Source: Chryseobacterium sp. VAUSW3
GTDB taxonomy: Bacteria > Bacteroidota > Bacteroidia > Flavobacteriales > Weeksellaceae
DNA length: 64,000 nt
Assembly (NCBI RefSeq): GCF_002205795.1
Contig: NZ_NIUY01000001.1
Coordinates: 992,001 to 1,056,000 of the forward strand
Reading direction: 5' to 3'
How positions within the stretch are numbered: the first letter of the stretch is position 1; the number at the start of each line of letters is the position of its first letter. A model generated the notes under the pieces. That model made no database searches and was not told the origin of the DNA. It saw only the letters and a list, made by a program, of their open reading frames with translations. Positions 50,773-57,772 of the stretch are shown here, piece by piece. Both the position numbers and the translations under genes were made by a program.

Positions 50773-52848
50773 ATGAAAAAATACAGTTCATTTTTTAAGA
50801 TTTTCTTCATCACTTTTGCATCGCTCCTGCTTTCGGCGTGTGTGCACGATGATAAGTACGATGATCCTGTGCTCCAGGATTACCAGTGCAGAGACCTTAC
50901 GGCTACGATGACGATTGCTCAGGTGAAGGCTTTGCATACCAATATGCGTTATGTATTCCCGGAAAATTCTACTGCAGTGATGGAAGGTTATGTAGCCTCT
51001 ACTGATGAATCGGGAAATATTTATAAGACAATCTATATTCAGGATTCACCAGTTAATCCAACCCAGGGATTTGTAATCAGTGTAGATGCGGTAAGCACTT
51101 ACACAAAGTTTCCGCAGGGATCTAAAATTTATATCGAATTGAAAGGTCTGGCGCTTGGAACTTACGGGGGTTTGGTTCAGTTGGGTATTGAAGATGCTAA
51201 TGCCGTTGCACAGGGAGTTGATGCAGTTTCCAGAATTCCTGAGAAATTGGTTCCTCAGAGAATTTTCCGGTCATGTTCTGTTAGAGAAGAGATTGTACCG
51301 AAAGTGTTGAAGATTTCTGAAATGGCTGCCAACCAGGCGTTGCTTGGAGCTTTAATTAAAGTAGAAGATGCAGAATTTACAAACAGAGTACTTTGTTCAA
51401 CTTATGCTCCGGATGGTGTTACGGTAGACCGGCCAATCGGTCAGGGATGGAATGGAAGTGCATACACCTCAACAGCAGTGGTAAGAAACAGTGGTTTTGC
51501 AGCATTTGCAAATCAGCTGCTTCCGGCCGGAAACGGCGACTTTGTGGGAATTTTCAGCAAATTCAACACTACGTACCAAATGTATATCAACAAACAGGCT
51601 GATTTGGCTGATATGAAGACATTCCCAAGATTAGACGGAATCGCATCTAATCCTTGTGTTATTGATCCTTCCGCTTACACAGCGAAAACAGTGGCTGAAG
51701 TAAAACAGCTTTTCACTACCGGACTTACACAGATCAACGGTAACTTCCTTCTGAAAGCGAAAGTAACAGCCAATGACGAAACCGGAAATCTTTTCAAGTA
51801 TATTTATGTTGAAGATGCAACCGGAGGTATTAGAGTGAACATCAATAAGACAAACCTTTATCAGGATGCGAGATTTAAAGTAGGTAAAGAACTTTACATC
51901 AAACTGAACGGATTGTATGTCGGTAATGTGAACGGTGAATTGCAGATTGGGCAACCTTTCAACAATAACGTTGGACAGATTGCTGAGGCAGATGTTTACA
52001 AACATTTTTTTGATTCCAACATGCCTGCAACTCCGGTAACTGCTACAGAAAAGAAAATTAACCAGTTTACGCTGGCCGATGTAGGGAAATGGGTGAAAAT
52101 TAAAGATGTGGAATTTGTTGATGGAGACCTCGGTCTGCCTTACGCATCTGGTGGAGTAACCAACAGAACGCTGAAAGACTGTTCCGGAAATACCATTTTA
52201 TTACGGACAAGTAATTTTGCAAACTTTGCAGGTGCTGAAGTTGATGGTGGAAACGGTGATGTTTATGGAATCCTAAGTGTTTTCAACGGGACATACCAAC
52301 TTTGGATTCCAAAACAGGTGCATGCTGATTTCGACAATCCAAGATGCGATGGTTCTCAGCCGCCGACTACCATTTTCTTCGAAGGTTTCCAGACAAGTCT
52401 TACCGCAAACTTTACAGCGTACGATATACTTGGACCGCAGCAGGTATGGACCAGATCTAACCAAGGTACTGGTACAAACTATTATGCAGTGATGAATGGT
52501 GGTACTACCGCAAACGAAGACTGGTTGGTTTCAAGTGAGATTAATCTTACAGGTTTCAACGGATATAGTTTCTCGTTCGATTCAGACGGGCGTGCTAATA
52601 CACCAGGTAATCCGCTGGAAGTTTATATCACTGAGAATTTCTCAGGCAATCCTTCCACTACAACCTGGACGAAAATTAATGCACCAATTGATACAGCTTT
52701 GGGCGGGTTTGCGTTCTTTAACTCCGGTAAAATTAATATCGACAGTTATGCTAACAAAAAGATTAGAATTGCGTTTAAATATACAAATACAGCAACTGCT
52801 TCCACCACTTGGGAAGTTGATAATTTAAAAGTTTCTGGTAGTAAATAA
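50773..52848 (+). CDS. Lipoprotein with two DUF5689 domains and a choice-of-anchor J-like domain
   Basis: A 691-residue surface-type lipoprotein with signal ending LLLSAC (Cys22). Two homologous DUF5689 units are visible. Unit 1 covers about 40-275 (MTIAQVKALHT, AVMEGYVASTDESGNIYKTIYIQD). Unit 2 covers about 297-530 (TVAEVKQLFTTG, FLLKAKVTANDETGNLFKYIYVED). Both carry an OB-fold-like Y(I/V)(Q/E)D strand and a later NG-FVGIFSKFNTTYQMYI / NGDVYGILSVFNGTYQLWI strand. A C-terminal jelly-roll domain (about 540-691: TIFFEGFQTSLTANF, SSEINLTGFNGYSFSFDSDGR, IAFKYTNTATASTTWEVDNLKVSGS) resembles choice-of-anchor J. It probably acts with the upstream TonB receptor. Confidence 0.87.
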   Translation: MKKYSSFFKIFFITFASLLLSACVHDDKYDDPVLQDYQCRDLTATMTIAQVKALHTNMRYVFPENSTAVMEGYVASTDESGNIYKTIYIQDSPVNPTQGFVISVDAVSTYTKFPQGSKIYIELKGLALGTYGGLVQLGIEDANAVAQGVDAVSRIPEKLVPQRIFRSCSVREEIVPKVLKISEMAANQALLGALIKVEDAEFTNRVLCSTYAPDGVTVDRPIGQGWNGSAYTSTAVVRNSGFAAFANQLLPAGNGDFVGIFSKFNTTYQMYINKQADLADMKTFPRLDGIASNPCVIDPSAYTAKTVAEVKQLFTTGLTQINGNFLLKAKVTANDETGNLFKYIYVEDATGGIRVNINKTNLYQDARFKVGKELYIKLNGLYVGNVNGELQIGQPFNNNVGQIAEADVYKHFFDSNMPATPVTATEKKINQFTLADVGKWVKIKDVEFVDGDLGLPYASGGVTNRTLKDCSGNTILLRTSNFANFAGAEVDGGNGDVYGILSVFNGTYQLWIPKQVHADFDNPRCDGSQPPTTIFFEGFQTSLTANFTAYDILGPQQVWTRSNQGTGTNYYAVMNGGTTANEDWLVSSEINLTGFNGYSFSFDSDGRANTPGNPLEVYITENFSGNPSTTTWTKINAPIDTALGGFAFFNSGKINIDSYANKKIRIAFKYTNTATASTTWEVDNLKVSGSK

Positions 52849-52867
52849 TCCAATATTATACTATTAT

Positions 52868-52899
52868 AAAGGTCGCAGAAATGCGGCCTTTATTTTTTA
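52868..52899 (+). terminator. Intrinsic terminator after the DUF5689 gene
   Basis: Ten-base arms (52868-52877, 52882-52891; one G-U pair) with a GAAA tetraloop, then a T-rich stretch. A diverged copy of the same hairpin is at 53085-53113. Confidence 0.8.
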
Positions 52900-52939
52900 A
52901 TTTCATGTGCTTGCCGGATAAAACTTAAATGAATTAAGC

Positions 52940-53075
52940 CTAAGAACCTCCCAAAAAGTTAACCTGAAAAATTTCCTTATCAAGGAGGTTGTTATTGCTT
53001 TTAAATATACGTCTGTTGCAGCCGCCTCTACAACTTGGGAAGTCGACAGTGAAAGTTTCTAAGTAGTATATCTTA
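52940..53075 (+). pseudogene. Decayed 3' end of a second DUF5689/anchor-J gene
   Basis: Translation of 52949-53047 aligns without gaps to the last part of the preceding lipoprotein. SQKVNLKNFLIKEVVIAFKY parallels SGKINIDSYANKKIRIAFKY, followed by TSVAAASTTWEVD beside TNTATASTTWEVD. After WEVD the frame shifts by a small deletion relative to the parent and stops at 53060. The shifted frame would give VSK and a stop, like the parental VSGSK. No start or N-terminal part exists: an in-frame stop lies at 52919. The divergence suggests an old tandem paralogue, not a recent duplication. Confidence 0.8.
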
Positions 53076-53084
53076 AAACAGAAG

Positions 53085-53113
53085 AAAGGCCGCAGCGATG
53101 CAGCCTTTTTTAT
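53085..53113 (+). terminator. Relic terminator of the decayed DUF5689 paralogue
   Basis: Arms 53085-53094 and 53099-53108 with a GCGA (GNRA) loop and a T-tract; one mismatch. It mirrors the live terminator at 52868 and supports the tandem-duplication reading. Confidence 0.68.
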
Positions 53114-53238
53114 TATTGGGAATTAGAGCCTTATTGATGTTGTAAGAATTTATCAACCTTCTCCAAGTCAGCTTGACACAAAAAAAGTAGGTGATTGTAA
53201 CCTGAGCTTTAAAAAATCTGGTGGTTCAAATTTCTTTA
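53114..53238. other. Intergenic stretch without detectable genes
   Basis: Between the relic terminator and the DUF6702 terminator. Short open frames only; I see no promoter, RNA gene or further homology to the neighbouring lipoprotein. Confidence 0.4.
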
Positions 53239-53268
53239 CAAAAAAGCCATCCCGCTTGCGAGATGGCC
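53239..53268 (-). terminator. Terminator after the DUF6702 gene
   Basis: Arms GCCATCCCGC/GCGAGATGGC (53246-53255, 53258-53267), one position pairing only as U-G on the minus strand, where TTTTTT follows. This is the 3' end of the amino-sugar operon. Confidence 0.75.
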
Positions 53269-53292
53269 CTGTTTAATGCTTTAACCTAACCT

Positions 53293-53763
53293 TTAAAAAC
53301 TGACTTCGTTAACTTCTTTTCCCCTCTGGAAATTCATTGTCTTCTGGCTGCCTTTGTAGGCGATGTTGACCAGATTTATCTGTCTGGGAAAGGTACCCAA
53401 CAAAATGGTGTTTTTAATCTTTAAAGTGCTGATCTCGCTTACGCCGCCGGCTTCAAAGTAAACCCAAACCGACTGACCATTAACCTGGCTTCCGGTGAAA
53501 GTAAGCGTCTTAGGACTGCCGTTAACAAACAAATCGAAATTATTGTTTACATATTTTTTTACCTCTGCTTCAAAACCTGCTGTATTGGGATTTATTTTAA
53601 TGGCATCAGAAATATGCTGGGTATTCATCTTTGTTGTGAACTTCAGTGTTTTGCTTCCTTCCACATAATCTACCTTTGTCATCGAGGAGTAAAAATCTGC
53701 GGTCGCAAAACTTGTCATCACTACCAATGCAAAGATTCCGATAATATGTAAAAAATTTTTCAT
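53293..53763 (-). CDS. DUF6702-like exported protein
   Basis: A 156-residue exported protein: signal peptide about 1-22 (MKNFLHIIGIFALVVMTSFATA), then a beta-rich domain (DFYSSMTKVDYVEGSKTLKFTTKMNTQHISDAIKI ... VNGQSVWVYFEAGGVSEISTLKIKNTILLGTFPRQINLVNIAYKGSQKTMNFQRGKEVNEVSF). The ending resembles the DUF6702 family of Bacteroidota, members of which are usually near M1 peptidases; here no such gene is adjacent. It lies 41 bases after the LOG gene and ends at a terminator, so it is likely the last gene of the minus-strand operon. Function unknown. Confidence 0.78.
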   Translation of the reverse strand: MKNFLHIIGIFALVVMTSFATADFYSSMTKVDYVEGSKTLKFTTKMNTQHISDAIKINPNTAGFEAEVKKYVNNNFDLFVNGSPKTLTFTGSQVNGQSVWVYFEAGGVSEISTLKIKNTILLGTFPRQINLVNIAYKGSQKTMNFQRGKEVNEVSF

Positions 53764-53804
53764 CTGTATTTCTTGTTTCAGTATAGTCTCAAATATAATG
53801 CCAA

Positions 53805-54563
53805 TTAAAAGTTGACATTTACTGTGTATTTATCATAAAATGCTTTGATGTGCGCTACGGCATCTTCCGCAGTATCAACCACCCTGTACAGGCTTAAATC
53901 TTCCTCAGAAATCATTCCGTTTTCCAGCAAGGTGTCTTTAAACCAATCCAGCAAGCCTTTCCAATAGTCAGATCCAACCAAAACAATTGGGAATCTTCCG
54001 ATCTTGTTGGTCTGAATCAGCGTCATCGCTTCCAAAAGTTCATCTAAAGTACCGAAACCTCCCGGCATTACAATGAATCCCTGAGAATATTTCACAAACA
54101 TCACCTTTCTTACAAAGAAATAATCGAAATCCAAACTGTAACCTTTATCGATATAAGGGTTAAAATGCTGTTCGAAAGGGAGTTCAATATTTAGTCCAAT
54201 AGATTTTCCGCCGCCTTTATGGGCACCTTTATTTCCGGCTTCCATAATGCCGGGTCCGCCACCGGTAATAACGCCGAATCCAATTTCTGTAATCTTTTCT
54301 GCGATATCTACCGCAAGGTTATAGTAGGTGCTGTCAGGTTTAAGTCTTGCAGACCCGAAGATTGATACACATGGGCCTATTTTGGCAAGCCTTTCGTAAC
54401 CGTCAACAAATTCGGCCATGATTTTAAAAACCATCCAGCTGTCTTTGGTAATGGTTTCGTCCCATGTTTTTTCGGAAAAAGACCGCTGAACTTTCTGATC
54501 AATTTCAAATTCGTTGCCTGTTGCCGCGCGTGTTGTACCTTTTCCTCTTTGTATTTTGCTCAT
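53805..54563 (-). CDS. LOG-family nucleotide 5'-monophosphate phosphoribohydrolase-like protein
   Basis: A 252-residue Rossmann-fold protein of the TIGR00730/LOG family, homologues of which release free bases from nucleoside monophosphates (cytokinin activation in plants, AMP or other nucleotides in bacteria). The signature motifs are intact: GFGVITGGGPGIMEAGNKGAHKGG with the substrate loop, and FIVMPGGFGTLDELLEAMTLIQTNKIG with the catalytic PGGxGTxxE. About 60 residues precede the core, and QRGKGTTRAATGNEFEIDQK looks disordered. It follows murU by 14 bases. A role in nucleotide salvage next to UDP-sugar synthesis is inference. Confidence 0.92.
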   Translation of the reverse strand: MSKIQRGKGTTRAATGNEFEIDQKVQRSFSEKTWDETITKDSWMVFKIMAEFVDGYERLAKIGPCVSIFGSARLKPDSTYYNLAVDIAEKITEIGFGVITGGGPGIMEAGNKGAHKGGGKSIGLNIELPFEQHFNPYIDKGYSLDFDYFFVRKVMFVKYSQGFIVMPGGFGTLDELLEAMTLIQTNKIGRFPIVLVGSDYWKGLLDWFKDTLLENGMISEEDLSLYRVVDTAEDAVAHIKAFYDKYTVNVNF

Positions 54564-54577
54564 AGATTTTTTTCGTC

Positions 54578-55291
54578 TTATTTAAAATGTTTCTCCGCTT
54601 CCAGTACAGATTCCGGTCTTCCCACATCAATCAGTTTTGCCTGATGTTCAAATCCGTGGATTTTTTCGGTGTGCATTAAATCCAGATATTCTTCCATAAT
54701 AGAGAATTTTCCGGTGCGCTTTATCTTGTCGAAAATTGCAGGATTAATACAATGTATTCCACTGAAAGCTAATGGTTTGAATCCTTTGTTGAATTCTGCC
54801 AGCCGTTGCTCACCAGTGTCTATATTTACCCAGCCACGCAACACCATTTCTGGGTTAAAAAGAAGTTTTCTGGAACTTTTTCTGTCGGAAACTGCTAAAG
54901 TAGCGAAATCTTTCTTTTCCTGATGGTATTTTACAAATTCTGTAATATTTAAGTCGGTGAGAATGTCAGCATTAAGAATTAAAAAGTCTTCTTCAAAATC
55001 CAGAAATTTTCTTGCAAAAACCAAGCCGCCTCCGGTTTCCAGGAGCTGATCTTTTTCATCTGATATTTGGATATGGGCGCCAAAATTCTGGTTGTCTTTC
55101 AAAAATTCAATGATCTGATTCCCAAAATGGTGCACATTGATTACAAAATCATTAATCCCATAACTTTGTAAATATTTAATATTTCGTTCGAGTAAGGGAA
55201 CATCATTAACCTTGGCTAACGCTTTCGGATGATGATCGGTAAAAGGCTTCAGCCTGGTGCCTTTACCGGCTGCAAAAATAAGGGCCTTCAT
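54578..55291 (-). CDS. murU: Nucleotidyltransferase, MurU-like (sugar-1-phosphate uridylyl/guanylyltransferase)
   Basis: A 237-residue nucleotidyltransferase: MKALIFAAGKGTRLKPFTDHHPKALAKVNDVPLLERNI with the GxGTRxxPxT...K motif, FLILNADILTDLN (metal Asp) and CINPAIFDKIKRTGKFSIMEEYLDLMH. It is the short form, without the left-handed beta helix of GlmU, like MurU, which makes UDP-MurNAc from MurNAc-1-phosphate. Alone it could be a mannose-1-phosphate guanylyltransferase. The adjacent AmgK-like kinase makes MurU the better reading. The ATG at 55291 was chosen because the 64-residue extension from 55483 runs through the RapZ-C gene. Confidence 0.8.
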   Translation of the reverse strand: MKALIFAAGKGTRLKPFTDHHPKALAKVNDVPLLERNIKYLQSYGINDFVINVHHFGNQIIEFLKDNQNFGAHIQISDEKDQLLETGGGLVFARKFLDFEEDFLILNADILTDLNITEFVKYHQEKKDFATLAVSDRKSSRKLLFNPEMVLRGWVNIDTGEQRLAEFNKGFKPLAFSGIHCINPAIFDKIKRTGKFSIMEEYLDLMHTEKIHGFEHQAKLIDVGRPESVLEAEKHFK

Positions 55292-55292
55292 C

Positions 55293-55703
55293 TTAGTTGT
55301 GATTAAGTTGCGGCTGCTCGTCGTGATGAATCGTAACGATGGCCTGCGGATATTTTTCGCGGATAAATGCTGCGGTTTTTTCAGCGCAGTAAACGGAGCG
55401 GTGCTGCCCGCCGGTACATCCGAAATTAATCTGAAGATGCTCGAAATTGCGCCCCAGATAATTATCGATATTGATGGAAACAATTTCCTTTACCAGGCTC
55501 AGAAATTTAGGCATTTCGGTTTTGGTTTCCAGAAATTCCTGAACGCCGATGTCGCAGCCGGTTTGCGCTTTATATTCTTCAATTCTTCCCGGATTTAGGA
55601 TTCCGCGGCAGTCGAATGCGAATCCGCCGCCGTTTCCGGTTTCATCTTTTGGGATTCCGCCTTTTTTGTAGGAAAAACTGTGTATATCTATCGTAAGACT
55701 CAT
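55293..55703 (-). CDS. Stand-alone RapZ C-terminal domain protein
   Basis: A 136-residue protein equal to the C-terminal domain of RapZ, without the N-terminal P-loop kinase-like domain. Signature: IDIHSFSYKKGGIPKDETGNGGGFAFDCRGILNPGR, GVQEFLETKTEMPKFLSLV and INFGCTGGQHRSVYCAEKTAAFI, which corresponds to the GCTGGxHRSVY pocket. In E. coli this domain of RapZ binds glucosamine-6-phosphate and the GlmZ/GlmY small RNAs. It lies one base from murU and 29 bases after the AmgK-like kinase. An amino-sugar sensing or regulatory role is a reasonable inference. Confidence 0.9.
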   Translation of the reverse strand: MSLTIDIHSFSYKKGGIPKDETGNGGGFAFDCRGILNPGRIEEYKAQTGCDIGVQEFLETKTEMPKFLSLVKEIVSINIDNYLGRNFEHLQINFGCTGGQHRSVYCAEKTAAFIREKYPQAIVTIHHDEQPQLNHN

Positions 55704-55732
55704 TTTTTTATTGATTTGAACCGTTAAATTTC

Positions 55733-56755
55733 TTAATGGTTTTTAATTATTGATTCGATTTTATTTTTAACTGAATTTGATTTCAGTGCTTTTACGAGTT
55801 TTTTCAGTTCCGGATAATGTTGCATTCCTTCCCAGGAATTTGCTAACTCTTCCAGATTTTCAATTCCCTTATCAATGCTTGAGATAAAATGCGGTTTTCT
55901 CTGGATAAGTCCGCGGAATCCATACGCTCCCAAAACCTGCATGAACCGGATCAGCTGAATCGGTTTTACCGAACTTTTCAGTTCTTTTACTGAATTTTCA
56001 TCCTTCCAAAGCGAAAAATAATAACGCAGCATCTCTTCTTTGAAGTCTTCAGGAAAATTGGCTTTTGCCTGAAAAAGAAACGAAATAACGTCGTACATCA
56101 GCGGACCTTTCATCGCCGACTGGTAATCGATAAAGAACGCCTCATCATGATCATTTATCATAATGTTTCTCGCCTGGAAATCGCGAATCATCAAGCCTTT
56201 CGGGCCACAGTTTGTAATTTCTGAGGTAAGGTTTTTGAATTCTTTCAGCAAAGTAGATTTGTGGTAAGGAATCTCGAGTACATCTGCAATAAAACTTTTG
56301 AAATAGAACAGATCGTTGGTCACCGGAAATTCATTATAACTTTCATATTCGAAAGTTTTTGAATAATCGATCTTATCTTCTGTGCTTGTTTGAAGGTGAA
56401 ATAATTTTTCGAGAGTTTGTTTCACCAAAGATTTTGTTCTTTCAGTTAAACCTTCACTTTCAATAATTTCCGAGAGGGTAGTTTTGCCTAAAAAATCCTG
56501 GACATAAATTTTTCGGTCTTCAGAAATTTTAAATATTTTGGGTGTATTGAGATGAAGTGCCGTGAAAACTTCAGAAAAGTAAAAAAAACTCTCGTTTTCG
56601 GGAATATTTTCGTTTTCGGTGATGATGTATCGCTTTTCTGCTGTTCTGCCCACGAAATTCTTTCTTGCCGAACCGCTTTGGGGCAATGAATAAAAATCCT
56701 GTGATTTTTCCCCAATAAATTCTTCGAAAAAGAGTTTTGCGTTGTCCATATTCAT
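55733..56755 (-). CDS. amgK: AmgK-like anomeric sugar kinase (aminoglycoside-phosphotransferase fold)
   Basis: A 340-residue APH-fold kinase. Seen: an N-terminal ATP-binding lobe with SARKNFVGRTAEKRYIITENE, IYVQDFLGKTTLSEII in the hinge, the catalytic loop MIRDFQARNIMI (Asp and Asn) and the metal-binding FFIDYQSAMKGPLMYDVISFLF. The RDFQARN form of the loop, with Arg where aminoglycoside kinases have His, is that of AmgK, which phosphorylates MurNAc/GlcNAc at C1 for recycling to UDP-MurNAc with MurU. The pairing with a MurU-like gene supports this. Start Met1 (56755) or Met3 (56749) is open. Confidence 0.8.
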   Translation of the reverse strand: MNMDNAKLFFEEFIGEKSQDFYSLPQSGSARKNFVGRTAEKRYIITENENIPENESFFYFSEVFTALHLNTPKIFKISEDRKIYVQDFLGKTTLSEIIESEGLTERTKSLVKQTLEKLFHLQTSTEDKIDYSKTFEYESYNEFPVTNDLFYFKSFIADVLEIPYHKSTLLKEFKNLTSEITNCGPKGLMIRDFQARNIMINDHDEAFFIDYQSAMKGPLMYDVISFLFQAKANFPEDFKEEMLRYYFSLWKDENSVKELKSSVKPIQLIRFMQVLGAYGFRGLIQRKPHFISSIDKGIENLEELANSWEGMQHYPELKKLVKALKSNSVKNKIESIIKNH

Positions 56756-56762
56756 ACTTTTA

Positions 56763-56770
56763 CAAAGATA
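56763..56770 (-). promoter_or_regulatory. -7 promoter element of the amgK-rapZC-murU operon
   Basis: Minus strand TATCTTTG, ending 8 bases before the first ATG (56755); a very short or absent leader is implied. Confidence 0.58.
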
Positions 56771-56794
56771 AGAAAATAGAATTTTTGAAAAGAT

Positions 56795-56802
56795 TATATT
56801 TG
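56795..56802 (+). promoter_or_regulatory. -7 promoter element of xrtF
   Basis: TATATTTG ends 4 bases before the xrtF ATG at 56807, so transcription probably begins at the start codon. Confidence 0.58.
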
Positions 56803-56806
56803 CAGT

Positions 56807-57349
56807 ATGTTCAATGATTTCAAGCCGGTTCTGAAAATTCTTTTACGCTTCGTCATCCTTTATGTGGTGATGGTTCTGGCTTATCAGTTTTATTTGAACC
56901 AGTTCAAAAATACAGGTCTTGATCCGGTTTCGGAATGGGTAGCAGAGCAAGCGGCTTTTGTACAGCAAAGTTTGGGTTATCCGTCTCATTTGGTGCCGGG
57001 AACACCGCAGCAGGAAACAAACTGGTTTTATGTGAGCGGCAGATATGTTTCGCGCATGGTCGAAGGCTGTAATGCGATTTCGGTAATGGTACTTTTTCTG
57101 GCGTTTATTTTTGCTTTTTATCAGGGTTTCAAGACTTTTGTTTTTGCCGGTTTAGGATTTGTTTTCCTGCACATTATCAATGTTTTACGGATTGCAGGAT
57201 TAAATATTCTTCTGGTTGAACTGCCACAATATTCAAAAATAGGACATGATTATCTTTTCCCGGCGATTATTTATGGCAGTGTTGTAGTGCTTTGGTTAAT
57301 ATGGATTAAGTTTTTTGCGTTAAAAGATGCTGAACATGAAACCGCTTAG
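56807..57349 (+). CDS. xrtF: Exosortase family protein XrtF
   Basis: A 180-residue polytopic membrane protease/transpeptidase-like protein with about five helices. The catalytic triad of exosortases is visible: Cys in MVEGCNAISVMVLF, Arg in HIINVLRIAGLNI and His in IGHDYLFPAIIYG. Its short length and the next gene identify the flavobacterial XrtF type. Exosortases cut C-terminal sorting tails (PEP-CTERM-like) from secreted proteins; no candidate target tail is encoded in this window. It overlaps its partner gene by 23 bases. Confidence 0.92.
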   Translation: MFNDFKPVLKILLRFVILYVVMVLAYQFYLNQFKNTGLDPVSEWVAEQAAFVQQSLGYPSHLVPGTPQQETNWFYVSGRYVSRMVEGCNAISVMVLFLAFIFAFYQGFKTFVFAGLGFVFLHIINVLRIAGLNILLVELPQYSKIGHDYLFPAIIYGSVVVLWLIWIKFFALKDAEHETA

Positions 57350-57770
57350 CGTTTTACCGGTCATCCTCGGGATTTTTAGTTTGATTGGAGTGAGAATGGT
57401 GGAAGAATCTCTTTTCTATGATCCTTTTCTAAGTTATTTTCATTCGGCAGATAAAAATGCGCAGTTTCCGGATTTTGAATGGGCAAAACTGATTTTAAAT
57501 TATTTATTCAGATTTTCGCTGAACCTCACTTTATCAGCTTTGATTGTTCATTTTATATTTAAAAATAAAGAATGGACGATGCAGGCGGTTGTATTAATGC
57601 TGTTGGTTTTCGCGATCACCTTTCCCATCTATCTTTACTGCATTTATACCAGGTTTGAAGTTGGTTATCTTTTCTCCTTTTATATGCGGAGATTTGTGAT
57701 TCAGCCATTAATTCTGCTGTTGATTATTCCATTATTCTATTATAGAAAGCAGCAGTTGAGAAAGGGTTGA
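57327..57770 (+). CDS. Exosortase F-associated membrane protein
   Basis: A 147-residue protein with about four membrane helices (LPVILGIFSLIGVRMVEESLFYDP, LNLTLSALIVHFIF, AVVLMLLVFAITFPIYLYCIY, QPLILLLIIPLFYY). It is the usual companion of XrtF in flavobacteria (the exosortase F system-associated family). Two starts are possible, ATG at 57327 or 57336; both lie inside xrtF. Its function is unknown but strictly tied to XrtF by co-occurrence. It ends two bases from the convergent CDF gene with no terminator between. Confidence 0.88.
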   Translation: MLNMKPLSVLPVILGIFSLIGVRMVEESLFYDPFLSYFHSADKNAQFPDFEWAKLILNYLFRFSLNLTLSALIVHFIFKNKEWTMQAVVLMLLVFAITFPIYLYCIYTRFEVGYLFSFYMRRFVIQPLILLLIIPLFYYRKQQLRKG

Positions 57771-57772
57771 AA

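Noticed and set aside
54578-55291. Mannose-1-phosphate guanylyltransferase as the first reading of the nucleotidyltransferase
   Set aside because: Motifs alone do not decide, but the adjacent AmgK-like kinase favours MurU; kept only as the alternative.
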